Of a stretch of 22,482 nt of DNA, positions 1-7,247 are shown piece by piece. This DNA comes from JAAZBA01 sp964461815. Its GTDB lineage: Bacteria > Bacillota > Clostridia > Oscillospirales > QAMX01. Within the stretch, counting starts at the first letter, position 1, and each line of letters begins with the position of its first letter. The DNA lies in contig CAYWVF010000032.1 in NCBI GenBank assembly GCA_964461815.1, positions 1 through 22,482 on the forward strand. Direction: 5' to 3'. The notes beneath the pieces are model-generated. The model was not told the DNA's origin and did no database searches. It was given only the letters and a program-made list of their open reading frames with translations. A program made the position numbers and the translations under genes.

Positions 1-18
1 TCGGCTAAATAATACCTC

Positions 19-47
19 TTGACAAATACCCCTCGGGGGTATATAAT
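19..47 (+). promoter_or_regulatory. Sigma-A promoter of csoR-copA
   Basis: The -35 box TTGACA is at 19-24 and the -10 box TATAAT at 42-47, with a 17-bp spacer; both match the consensus perfectly. The spacer is almost entirely filled by a CsoR-type palindrome, so repressor and RNA polymerase would compete. Transcription should begin near 54, about 38 bases before csoR. Confidence 0.9.
26..42. promoter_or_regulatory. CsoR operator 1
   Basis: A perfect inverted repeat, ATACCCC-TCG-GGGGTAT, lies between the -35 and -10 boxes. It matches the known GC-rich, TA-flanked CsoR operator type. By family knowledge, apo-CsoR binds here and Cu(I) releases it. Confidence 0.85.
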
Positions 48-51
48 AAAA

Positions 52-68
52 ATACCCTACAGGGGTAT
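52..68. promoter_or_regulatory. CsoR operator 2
   Basis: A second palindrome of the same type, ATACCCT-ACA-GGGGTAT, has one arm mismatch and sits over the predicted start site. Its centre is 26 bp from that of operator 1, so two CsoR tetramers could bind on related faces of the helix. Confidence 0.75.
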
Positions 69-91
69 ACTACATATCAGAGGAAAATAAA

Positions 92-394
92 ATGGACAAG
101 GATTGCTGCTGCAAGCATAAAACAAAGAAGCGGACCGATGATGAGCGAAAAAAACTCATAAATCGACTCAGCCGTATAGAGGGGCAAATACGAGGCATAC
201 GTGGCATGGTAGAAAAGGATGCGTACTGTAATGATATTCTCATCCAATCTGCCGCAGTTACCGCTGCTGTCAATGCATTTAATCGTGATCTACTGTCAAG
301 TCACATTCGCACATGTGTCGCAGATGATATCAGGCAGGGTAACGACGAGGTCATTGACGAGCTCCTTGCAACATTACAAAAGCTCATGAAATAA
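92..394 (+). CDS. csoR: Copper-sensing transcriptional repressor CsoR (DUF156 family)
   Basis: A 100-residue all-helical repressor of the CsoR/RcnR family that releases DNA on binding Cu(I). The family's Cys-His-Cys ligand set is present as C46, H71 and C75, with the 25- and 4-residue spacing described for M. tuberculosis CsoR. The conserved RLSRIEGQIRGI helix is at about 25-36. The N-terminus adds three consecutive cysteines (C5-C7) and H9, a possible extra metal site of unknown role. The ATG at 92 is preceded by AGAGGA at 79-84. The gene is 15 bases upstream of copA and behind two matching operators, so it very likely represses its own operon. Copper is favoured over nickel (RcnR) by the ligand set and by the neighbour. 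Confidence 0.95.
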   Translation: MDKDCCCKHKTKKRTDDERKKLINRLSRIEGQIRGIRGMVEKDAYCNDILIQSAAVTAAVNAFNRDLLSSHIRTCVADDIRQGNDEVIDELLATLQKLMK

Positions 395-409
395 TGGAGT
401 GAATCGATC

Positions 410-2914
410 ATGGAACAATATTTATTAACGGGTATGAGCTGTGCTGCGTGCAGCTCACGTATTGAGAAGACTGTTTCAAAGCTTCCCGGTGTCACATCAT
501 GCTCTGTCAGTCTGCTCACAAATTCTATGAGCGTTGAAGGTACGCTACCCGCACAGGATATCATATCAGCTGTGCAGAGCATAGGCTACGGAGCTTCTCT
601 TAAGGGTGCCAAGGTGACTGAAAACGTCAATGAAGCTGCACTCAAGGACACTGAAACGCCTGTATTAAAGCGCAGACTTATAGCTTCCCTCGGATTTCTC
701 ATCGTTCTGATGTACTTTTCCATGGGACATATGATGTGGAGCTGGCCTGTTCCCGCTTTTTTTGAGGAAAACCATATAGCGATAGGCATATTACAGCTAA
801 TTCTATCGGCTATCGTGATGATAATAAATCAGAAGTTTTTCATCAACGGATTTAAGAGCCTATTTCGCCGTTCGCCTAACATGGACACACTCGTGGCACT
901 CGGCTCTGCGGCATCATTCATATACAGTACGGTAGCATTGTTTGCTATGACTGGCGCACAGCTCAATGGCGATCACGAGCTTGTCATGTCCTACATGCAC
1001 GAGTTTTACTTTGAATCAGCTGCGATGATACTGGCTCTTATAACCGTGGGTAAAATGCTTGAAGCCAGGTCAAAGGGTAAGACTACGGATGCTCTGAAAT
1101 CGCTTATGAAGCTGACACCAAAAACAGCTGTCATTATAAAGAACGGCCTTGAAGAAACCGTCTCTGTCGATCAGATAAGAAAGGGAGATATATTTGTTGT
1201 TCGTCCCGGTGAAAATATACCTGTTGACGGTATTATTCTCGAGGGACACAGTGCAGTAAATGAGTCGGCGCTGACAGGTGAAAGCATACCTGTTGATAAA
1301 GCTATCGGCGACACTGTATCTGCCGCTACGATAAATCAATCCGGCTTTATCAAATGTGAAGCGACCAGAGTCGGCGAAGACACCACATTATCTCAGATCA
1401 TACAAATGGTAAGTGATGCCGCCGCTACAAAGGCTCCGATAGCAAAGATCGCAGATAAAGTATCAGGCATATTCGTACCTGTTGTTATACTCATTGCGAC
1501 TTTGACTATCCTCGCATGGTTGATCTCAGGTCAGACGATCGGATTTGCTCTTGCACGTGGAATATCGGTTCTAGTCATAAGCTGTCCATGTGCGCTCGGA
1601 CTTGCAACACCTGTAGCGATCATGGTCGGTAACGGAATGGGTGCAAAAAACGGTATCCTGTTCAAAACTGCCGCATCGCTTGAGGAAACTGGGCGAGCTG
1701 AAATCGTTGTTCTTGACAAGACAGGAACGATAACATCAGGCGAGCCTGTTGTCACAGATATTATTCCTGCCGAAAGCGTAACAGATACCGAGCTTCTCAC
1801 AACTGCATATTCACTTGAGAAAAACAGTGAGCATCCTCTTGCACGTGCGATACTCAGGAAGGCAGAGGAGCTTCAGCTTGAGCATTTCCCCGTGTCGGAG
1901 TTTACCGCACTCCCGGGAAATGGACTCAGTGCTGTCATGAACGGCAACAAGCTGTACGGAGGCAATTACAATTTTATCGTCAACGTCGTAGCTATTCCGA
2001 ATAATATGAAGGCAAAAGCCGATAGACTTGCCGAAGGTGGAAAAACTCCGTTGTTCTTTGCATCAAACGATAGGTTTATCGGTATTATCGCCGTAGCTGA
2101 TGTGATAAAAAGCGGCAGCTCCTCAGCGGTGCGTGAGCTTCAGGGTATGGGTATACATGTTGTAATGCTTACAGGTGATAATGAAAGAACTGCCAAGGCT
2201 ATAGGTGAGCAGGCAGGTGTAGACGAAGTCATTGCAGGCGTACTTCCCGACGGCAAGGAAAGCGTTATTCGAAAGCTCAAGAAAAGCGGCAAAGTCATAA
2301 TGGTAGGCGACGGCATAAACGATGCTCCCGCTCTGACGCTTGCCGACATAGGTATCGCTATCGGAGCCGGCACTGATGTTGCAATAGATGCCGCAGATAT
2401 TGTATTGATGAAAAGTGATCTTATCGACGTACCTGCTGCAATAAGATTGAGCAGAGCGACACTCACGAATATTCATGAAAATCTTTTCTGGGCATTTATT
2501 TATAACACCATCGGCATTCCGCTTGCAGCAGGCTTATTCATACCATTGCTCGGTTGGCAGTTGAATCCCATGTTCGGTGCTGCCGCTATGAGCCTGTCAA
2601 GCTTCTGTGTAGTCACAAACGCTCTGCGTTTAAACCTCTTTAAGATGTATGATGCATCAAAGGATAGAAAAGTAAACCGAAAACACAAAAAGGAGACGAA
2701 AGCTATGAAGAAAACATTAAAAATCGAAGGTATGATGTGCGGTCACTGCGAAGCAAGAGTTAAAAAGGTACTTGAAGCCATGGCTGAGGTCGATGAAGCT
2801 GTTGTCAGCCATAAGGATGGTACAGCTGTTGTAACGCTCAATGCCGATGTTTCAGATGACGTCCTGAAAAACACCGTAGAGGCACAGGATTACAAGGTGA
2901 TTTCCATCAAGTAA
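410..2914 (+). CDS. copA: Copper-exporting P1B-type ATPase CopA with fused C-terminal CopZ-like domain
   Basis: An 834-residue P1B-1 ATPase that pumps Cu(I) out of the cytoplasm. In order it has an N-terminal HMA domain with GMSCAAC (C11, C14), a membrane bundle, the actuator motif TGES (289-292), the transport-site CPC (392-394), the phosphorylation motif DKTGTIT (D436), the HP motif (H475-P476), the hinge motif GDGIND (633-638) and the final membrane helices. A second HMA domain with GMMCGHC (C777, C780) is attached by a lysine-rich linker. The usual family length is about 740-800 residues; the excess is this C-terminal domain, which resembles a free CopZ chaperone and has an internal ribosome-binding site. 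The ATG at 410 follows a weak GGAG at 393-396. The gene is co-transcribed with csoR under CsoR control. Copper specificity rests on the CPC and HMA motifs and the context. Confidence 0.95.
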   Translation: MEQYLLTGMSCAACSSRIEKTVSKLPGVTSCSVSLLTNSMSVEGTLPAQDIISAVQSIGYGASLKGAKVTENVNEAALKDTETPVLKRRLIASLGFLIVLMYFSMGHMMWSWPVPAFFEENHIAIGILQLILSAIVMIINQKFFINGFKSLFRRSPNMDTLVALGSAASFIYSTVALFAMTGAQLNGDHELVMSYMHEFYFESAAMILALITVGKMLEARSKGKTTDALKSLMKLTPKTAVIIKNGLEETVSVDQIRKGDIFVVRPGENIPVDGIILEGHSAVNESALTGESIPVDKAIGDTVSAATINQSGFIKCEATRVGEDTTLSQIIQMVSDAAATKAPIAKIADKVSGIFVPVVILIATLTILAWLISGQTIGFALARGISVLVISCPCALGLATPVAIMVGNGMGAKNGILFKTAASLEETGRAEIVVLDKTGTITSGEPVVTDIIPAESVTDTELLTTAYSLEKNSEHPLARAILRKAEELQLEHFPVSEFTALPGNGLSAVMNGNKLYGGNYNFIVNVVAIPNNMKAKADRLAEGGKTPLFFASNDRFIGIIAVADVIKSGSSSAVRELQGMGIHVVMLTGDNERTAKAIGEQAGVDEVIAGVLPDGKESVIRKLKKSGKVIMVGDGINDAPALTLADIGIAIGAGTDVAIDAADIVLMKSDLIDVPAAIRLSRATLTNIHENLFWAFIYNTIGIPLAAGLFIPLLGWQLNPMFGAAAMSLSSFCVVTNALRLNLFKMYDASKDRKVNRKHKKETKAMKKTLKIEGMMCGHCEARVKKVLEAMAEVDEAVVSHKDGTAVVTLNADVSDDVLKNTVEAQDYKVISIK
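2705..2914 (+). other. Possible internal translation start giving a free CopZ-like chaperone
   Basis: In frame inside copA, ATG 2705 is preceded by AGGAG at 2691-2695 with a 9-base gap, a near-ideal start signal. Translation here would give a 69-residue HMA protein with a CxxC at C12 and C15, the normal length of CopZ. Either copZ once stood alone and fused after loss of the copA stop codon, or both the fused and the free forms are made. Separate production is inferred, not shown. Confidence 0.5.
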
Positions 2915-2922
2915 TACTCGAT

Positions 2923-2959
2923 AAAGCAGGAGGCTGTATTTTCACAGCCTCCTGCTTTT
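2923..2959 (+). terminator. Intrinsic terminator after copA
   Basis: A 15-bp perfect stem (2923-2937 with 2944-2958, loop of 6) ends in TTTT just after the copA stop. The deacetylase gene converges from the other side and stops at 2968, so the hairpin may serve both strands. Confidence 0.9.
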
Positions 2960-2967
2960 GTCAAAAG

Positions 2968-3738
2968 TTAATTTACTCCACTGTTTTTTATCTGCTTTCC
3001 GGTATGATCTATTGTATAATCATCTGTATATATCAGCTCAGACACCTTTGCAAAGCTGTAGCCCTGACGTATCAGCTCTTCAATTATACCGGGAAGTGCG
3101 GGAGGTGTATCCGTAGCAGCATTATGGAACAGTACGATCGAACCGGGCTGTACCTTAGACAGCACTCGAGCCTTTACATTTTCGCTGCCCGGATTTTTCC
3201 AGTCCAGGCTATCGACATCCCACTGTATTGCATACATACCCATGTCACGCAGAGTCGATACTACCGTATCATTATAATCGCCGTACGGAGGTCGAAACAG
3301 TGTAGGCTTAACGCCGGTGATAGATTCCAGCTTTTCATTGCACGCAGTGACCTCAGCTATCATCTGCTGCTTTGAAAGCTTAGTCATATAAGGATGCTTA
3401 TTTGAGTGATTCATGACCTCATGCCCTGCATCGGACAATGCCTTTACAGATTCCGGATATTTATCCACCCAGTCCCCTACCACAAAAAACGTGACTTTTA
3501 TATTATACTTTTCGAAAATATCTATCAGCTTTTGCGTATCCTCGTTTCCCCATGCTGCATCGAATGTAAGTGCTACTACCTTTTCCGTTCTGTCAACGCA
3601 GTAAATTGGAAGATCTCGTTTTGCGGTACTCGCAGCTATCGCCGTAGGATCACTCAATCCGAATATAGTCGCCGCAAGTATCATTCCTGCAAGCACGCAC
3701 ATCATAAATCGATTCTTTTTTAGAAAATCAAATTTCAT
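2968..3738 (-). CDS. Polysaccharide deacetylase, CE4/NodB family, PdaB-like
   Basis: A 256-residue exported enzyme-like protein. Residues about 12-36 form a signal peptide or membrane anchor. NodB motifs follow: TFDAAWG (D60), HSNKH (H111, H115), RPPYG (149-153), DVDSLDW (174-180) and the LFHN histidine (H205). The second aspartate of the usual TFDDG, a metal ligand, is alanine (A61). The TFDxxWG form resembles sporulation-associated PdaB proteins, so activity and metal binding may be atypical. The ATG is preceded by AGAAAGGATG on the minus strand. It lies 106 bases downstream of a second deacetylase, with an AT-rich palindrome in the gap. The likely substrate is cell-wall peptidoglycan or another N-acetylated glycan; a sporulation role is possible but not shown by neighbours. 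Confidence 0.85.
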   Translation of the reverse strand: MKFDFLKKNRFMMCVLAGMILAATIFGLSDPTAIAASTAKRDLPIYCVDRTEKVVALTFDAAWGNEDTQKLIDIFEKYNIKVTFFVVGDWVDKYPESVKALSDAGHEVMNHSNKHPYMTKLSKQQMIAEVTACNEKLESITGVKPTLFRPPYGDYNDTVVSTLRDMGMYAIQWDVDSLDWKNPGSENVKARVLSKVQPGSIVLFHNAATDTPPALPGIIEELIRQGYSFAKVSELIYTDDYTIDHTGKQIKNSGVN

Positions 3739-3755
3739 GAAGCTTCATCCTTTCT

Positions 3756-3780
3756 ATTTATAGCTTTATAAGCTATAAAT
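3756..3780. repeat. AT-rich inverted repeat between the two deacetylase genes
   Basis: ATTTATAGCTT and AAGCTATAAAT form an 11-bp perfect inverted repeat around a 3-base centre, directly upstream of the Shine-Dalgarno of the 2968-3738 gene. No T-run follows, so it is not a typical terminator. It could be an operator or a 5'-UTR hairpin. A TATAAT on the minus strand at 3795-3800 could be a -10 box for this gene, but no good -35 box is seen. Confidence 0.55.
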
Positions 3781-3844
3781 ATGAGGGATATCCGATTATA
3801 TGTCTAAAATCTGATCACACGTAGGCAGTACCGTCATCTCACTC

Positions 3845-4591
3845 TTATCTTACACTGACGACAGCTTGTCCGCTTACGACAGTATATCCTCTTGCACTCA
3901 TCAGCTCGCTTACCGTTACGAGCTGAAAACCCATGCTGATAAGCTTTGGTATAATAGTTCTGCACGCTTCTGCCGTGGTAGGATATATATCATGCATAAG
4001 TATTATATCACCGGCAGACGCCTTGCTCAGAACAGTATCTACTATCGCATACGGGTCGCGATTTTTCCAATCGAGAGTATCTACAGACCAGAGAATAACA
4101 GGTGAATTGCATATTTTCATCGTTTTGCTGTTATGAATACCATATGGTGGACGGATAAGCTCCGGAACTATTCCACACGCCTTAAAAATACTATCCTCTG
4201 TCGATTTGATCTGGTATTCTATCTCTTTTTCGGTCAATTTTGACAGTTTTTTATGATCGTAGGTGTGATTGCCTATTTCACATTTCAGCCTGACAGCTCT
4301 CTCCAATTTATCCTCATATTTTTCGACGTTACTGCCAAGAACAAAGAAAGTAGCCCTCGCATTATACTTTTCCAAAACATCAAGTATTTCATCGGTCGCA
4401 CGATCACTCGGGCCGTCATCAAATGTCAATGCTATCATCGGGCTCTCATTATCAAATGACGTTACTGCCTTATTACCAATCGGATCAAATACATGTATAT
4501 CCGAGCTGCCGCAGGACACAGCATCGGAAGAAAATATATCCGTATTTATTATCAACAAAAGTGTAATAATAAATGAAAAGTATTTTTTCAT
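3845..4591 (-). CDS. Polysaccharide deacetylase, CE4/NodB family
   Basis: A 248-residue secreted deacetylase carrying the complete CE4 set: TFDDG (D58, D59), HTYDH (H109, H113), RPPYG (147-151), DTLDW (171-175) and LMHD (H200). The N-terminal 20-odd residues (KKYFSFIITLLLIIN) form a signal peptide or anchor, and C27 could be a lipid-attachment site only if the weak context SDAVSC were accepted, which I doubt. It probably removes N-acetyl groups from peptidoglycan sugars outside the cell, giving lysozyme resistance as in PgdA/PdaA enzymes. It is first of two same-direction deacetylase genes. The pair may share a transcript, though the 106-base gap holds an inverted repeat. The exact substrate cannot be read from sequence. 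Confidence 0.9.
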   Translation of the reverse strand: MKKYFSFIITLLLIINTDIFSSDAVSCGSSDIHVFDPIGNKAVTSFDNESPMIALTFDDGPSDRATDEILDVLEKYNARATFFVLGSNVEKYEDKLERAVRLKCEIGNHTYDHKKLSKLTEKEIEYQIKSTEDSIFKACGIVPELIRPPYGIHNSKTMKICNSPVILWSVDTLDWKNRDPYAIVDTVLSKASAGDIILMHDIYPTTAEACRTIIPKLISMGFQLVTVSELMSARGYTVVSGQAVVSVR

Positions 4592-4845
4592 GTCGTTTAC
4601 CTACCTATACTTAATTTAAACATCGTGCAGTTCATCAGTAGCTTTATCTTTTATTTATTTTCTCTCGTCAGCAAATAAAAAAACGTACAAAGAGTCGGAT
4701 GAAGTGGCAGCTTCATCCGACTACTATGTATTTTTTCAAATAAAACACGTACTCTTTCAACTGATTACTTTACAAAGCTGTAAAATTACAATAAAAAATC
4801 GACTTTTTGAGAAAAAATTTGATCATATTTTGTTTAAATAACATA
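4592..4845. other. AT-rich divergent intergenic region
   Basis: This is the gap between the divergent deacetylase and pot operons, upstream of the pot promoter. It has no credible ORF. The minus-strand promoter for the deacetylase must lie here, but I could not pick one with confidence. The only clear structure is the hairpin at 4693-4722; 4740-4845 is plain AT-rich sequence. Confidence 0.6.
4693..4722. repeat. Terminator-like hairpin in the divergent gap
   Basis: A perfect 12-bp inverted repeat, AGTCGGATGAAG with CTTCATCCGACT, has a 6-base loop. T-runs lie 7-9 bases beyond the stem on both strands, further than in good terminators. No gene ends here, so it would insulate the two divergent units or mark a lost gene or small RNA. 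Confidence 0.6.
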
Positions 4846-4874
4846 TTGACATACGAGTCGAATAATGTTAGAAT
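4846..4874 (+). promoter_or_regulatory. Sigma-A promoter of the pot operon leader
   Basis: TTGACA at 4846-4851 and TAGAAT at 4869-4874 are separated by 17 bp, and TGT directly before the -10 box adds an extended -10 element. The start site should be near 4881, about 367 bases before potA, which leaves a long untranslated leader. Confidence 0.85.
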
Positions 4875-4880
4875 TAATTG

Positions 4881-5247
4881 TCTCAATTGGATATGTTGAG
4901 TTTATCCGAAGCAAGATAACGACCGCTGCTTTATATTGCAGCTAAGGCCAGACGGACAGCCGGGTCGAATGCCGAGTACCGCAGGTGCGGTGGCAACTTC
5001 TGTTGCTTTATTGATTGAGTTAGAAGCTCAAGTTTTATAAGTTGGTAACTATAAACCGGTACTGCAAAGTATGCAAACTTGTGAAATGGTCAATAAGAGT
5101 GGTAAGAGTAATCTTTGCTATATAGACTCTAAACCCATTGGGATCAATATGTCTCCATGTGTTTACATGGTAATTATGATCTATCAAGGTGATGTGTGCT
5201 TTTGCATATATCACTTTTTTTATTATCTGATTTTAGAGGGATCGGCT
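4881..5247 (+). promoter_or_regulatory. Structured leader RNA of potABCD, candidate riboswitch or attenuator
   Basis: This untranslated leader has nested helices readable by eye. An outer helix pairs CTCAAT 4882-4887 with ATTGAG 5014-5019. Hairpin GGATA/TATCC uses 4889-4893 and 4903-4907. An inner helix pairs GAAGCAA 4908-4914 with TTGCTTT 5003-5009. CGACC 4920-4924 pairs with GGTCG 4963-4967 around hairpin GCTGC/GCAGC (4925-4929, 4938-4942). Hairpin ACCGC/GCGGT (4978-4982, 4987-4991) is flanked by GCC/GGC. Competing pairings exist: CTCAA and TTGAG occur at 4882, 4896, 5015 and 5027, and hairpin GCAAC/GTTGC (4993-4997, 5002-5006) excludes the inner helix. A second domain at 5034-5170 holds a GCAA-capped hairpin (5060-5071) and hairpin CCATGT/ACATGG (5155-5170). 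A terminator follows. I could not match it to any riboswitch class I know; ligand control by polyamine is inferred only from the operon. Confidence 0.65.
5186..5220 (+). terminator. Leader terminator (attenuator) upstream of potA
   Basis: GTGATGTGTGC (5189-5199) pairs with GCATATATCAC (5204-5214) around TTTT, with two G-U pairs, and is followed by seven T. It ends 27 bases before the potA start and inside the transcript from the 4846 promoter, so read-through must be regulated or partial. This is the hallmark of transcription attenuation. Confidence 0.8.
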
Positions 5248-6354
5248 ATGAAAAAAATTATCGAGCTTAAAAACATCACAAAATCCTATGACGGAGAGGT
5301 AGTCCTCGATCATATAGACCTGGACATATATGACAATGAGTTTCTTACGTTGCTCGGTCCGTCGGGCTGCGGTAAAACAACTACACTTCGTATGATCGGA
5401 GGCTTCGAAACTGCCGACGAGGGCGATATAATTTTTATGGGGAATAATATAAACAATGTTCCTCCACATAAGAGAAACGTAAATACTGTTTTTCAGCGTT
5501 ATGCGTTGTTCCCTCACCTGAACGTATTTGAGAACATAGCATTTCCATTGCGTGAACGCAAGGTCCCGAAAAAGGAGATCGAAGCTAAGGTACAGGAGAT
5601 GCTGACACTTGTTGCACTTAAAGGGTACGAAAAAAGGAGTGTTACAAGTCTCTCCGGCGGTCAGCAGCAAAGAGTTGCTATCGCACGTGCTCTTATAAAC
5701 CATCCCAAGGTGCTGCTCCTTGACGAACCACTTGCCGCTCTTGACTTAAAGCTTCGAAAGGATATGCAGCAGGAGCTTAAGAAGATCCAAAAGGCTACAG
5801 GGATCACATTTATTTTTGTCACTCACGATCAGGAGGAAGCTCTGTCAATGTCCGACACGGTAGCCGTTATGTCCAACGGAAGAATACAGCAGATCGGTTC
5901 TCCTATCGAAATATATAACGAGCCTAAAAATGCGTTTGTCGCCGATTTTATAGGAGAAAGCAATATCGTTGACGGAATAATGCTGGATGATAAGCGAGTT
6001 TCATTCTCAGGACATATATTTGACTGTGTTGACAGTGGATTCGCTAAGAATGAGCCTGTAGACGTTGTCGTTCGTCCCGAAGATGTGGATATAGTACCGG
6101 AAAAGGACGGTATGCTCAAGGGCGTAGTAACATCCGTAACATTCCTCGGTGTTCACTACGAGATCATCGTCGATATCAGTGGTTTTAAATGGATGATACA
6201 AACGACCGACTTTGTTGATGTTAATGAGCATATAGGACTTTATATAGAGCCTGATGCCATACATATCATGAAAAAATCCGAATATTCCGGCATGTTCGGC
6301 GATTATTCATCATTTTCCGATGAAATGGATGAAGAAGGTGAACAGGAAGAATGA
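5248..6354 (+). CDS. potA: Spermidine/putrescine ABC transporter ATP-binding protein PotA
   Basis: A 368-residue ATPase that powers polyamine import by the PotABCD complex. Walker A GPSGCGKTT is at 37-45, the ABC signature LSGGQ at 135-139 and the Walker B aspartate and glutamate at D159-E160; the switch histidine is in VTHDQEE. Past about residue 240 comes a TOBE-type regulatory domain, as in CysA/PotA-class ATPases. The C-terminus is rich in acidic residues. An in-frame upstream extension to 5071 exists, but ATG 5248 has the Shine-Dalgarno AGAGGG and starts the normal family N-terminus, while the extension crosses the terminator. potB overlaps its stop by 4 bases (ATGA), indicating translational coupling. 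Expression is probably controlled by the leader RNA. Confidence 0.93.
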   Translation: MKKIIELKNITKSYDGEVVLDHIDLDIYDNEFLTLLGPSGCGKTTTLRMIGGFETADEGDIIFMGNNINNVPPHKRNVNTVFQRYALFPHLNVFENIAFPLRERKVPKKEIEAKVQEMLTLVALKGYEKRSVTSLSGGQQQRVAIARALINHPKVLLLDEPLAALDLKLRKDMQQELKKIQKATGITFIFVTHDQEEALSMSDTVAVMSNGRIQQIGSPIEIYNEPKNAFVADFIGESNIVDGIMLDDKRVSFSGHIFDCVDSGFAKNEPVDVVVRPEDVDIVPEKDGMLKGVVTSVTFLGVHYEIIVDISGFKWMIQTTDFVDVNEHIGLYIEPDAIHIMKKSEYSGMFGDYSSFSDEMDEEGEQEE

Positions 6355-7232
6355 AAAAGGCTGTGACTGCTTCAAAGAAGATGAGTCGTACCGAAAAGCT
6401 TATGCTTACCCCATATTCCATATGGTCGGTGATATTCATTCTTGTACCTTTAATATTTGTGGCATACTATGCATTTACCGATTCAAACTTCACCTTCACG
6501 TTTGATAATATAACACGCTTTTTCACTGCTACGTCCACGATAGATGACGGAAGCGGAGCACGTGAGGTACATACATATCTTATGATATTCTGGCGTTCAC
6601 TCAAGCTCGCTATAATATCAACATTTATCTGCATACTGCTTGGATATCCGATGGCTTACATCATCGCACACTCAAAGCCGAAAACGCAAAAGATATTCGT
6701 AACTATGATAATGATACCTATGTGGATGAACTTCCTCATCCGTACATATGCATGGATGACAATATTGCAGGATACAGGTATTCTTAACAGCTTCCTGTCA
6801 AAGCTCGGCTTCGGAACTGTCAGCATAATAGGTACAGAGGCGGCAGTTGTTATCGGCATGGTATACGACTATTTCCCATATATGGTACTTCCCATTTACT
6901 CTATCATGGCAAAGATGGATGTCAAGCTTGTGGAGGCAGCTCGTGATCTCGGATGCAACAAGATAGGAGTACTGCGCCGAGTGATATGGCCGTTGAGCCT
7001 TCCCGGTGTTATATCCGGTGTAAACATGGTGCTCATTCCTTCGATCAGCACATTTTACATTTCTCAGAAGCTCGGCAGCGGTAAATTCTATCTTCTCGGT
7101 GATGCTATTGAAGGACAGTACGTAGCGAATAATCTGCATTTTGCAGCCGCTATAGCATTCATTTTGATGATCGTGCTTCTCGCATGTATGGCTGTAATGC
7201 AGCATCTTGCAGCCAAGCGTGCATCGGTTTGA
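6351..7232 (+). CDS. potB: Spermidine/putrescine ABC transporter permease PotB
   Basis: A 293-residue inner-membrane permease with about six membrane helices, the first at about 22-42. The cytoplasmic EAA loop that docks the ATPase reads EAARDLGCNKIGVLRRVIWP (195-214), then LSLPG. Length and loop are typical of PotB. The ATG overlaps the potA stop and AGGA lies just upstream within potA. It is followed after 15 bases by potC, its heterodimer partner. Substrate assignment comes from the PotD-type binding protein and PotA neighbours; a related polyamine or amine cannot be excluded. Confidence 0.93.
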   Translation: MKKAVTASKKMSRTEKLMLTPYSIWSVIFILVPLIFVAYYAFTDSNFTFTFDNITRFFTATSTIDDGSGAREVHTYLMIFWRSLKLAIISTFICILLGYPMAYIIAHSKPKTQKIFVTMIMIPMWMNFLIRTYAWMTILQDTGILNSFLSKLGFGTVSIIGTEAAVVIGMVYDYFPYMVLPIYSIMAKMDVKLVEAARDLGCNKIGVLRRVIWPLSLPGVISGVNMVLIPSISTFYISQKLGSGKFYLLGDAIEGQYVANNLHFAAAIAFILMIVLLACMAVMQHLAAKRASV

Positions 7233-7247
7233 TCGGAGGGTCGCGAT

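Noticed and set aside
1070..2476. Several open frames antisense to copA (89-117 residues)
   Set aside because: They lie wholly inside a strongly supported gene, lack ribosome-binding sites and have no recognisable domains.
5071..5247. 59-residue in-frame extension of PotA or a leader peptide
   Set aside because: It has no Shine-Dalgarno, is not PotA-like, and runs through the terminator hairpin; ATG 5248 has a good Shine-Dalgarno and the family N-terminus.
4881..5247. Leader as a known class (T-box, c-di-AMP ydaO, SAM, lysine, cobalamin, guanidine) or a group I or II intron
   Set aside because: I could not find the diagnostic conserved strings of these classes by eye. One ACGGAC loop-like string resembles half of a TwoAYGGAY motif, but no second copy is present. 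Only a covariance-model search can settle this.
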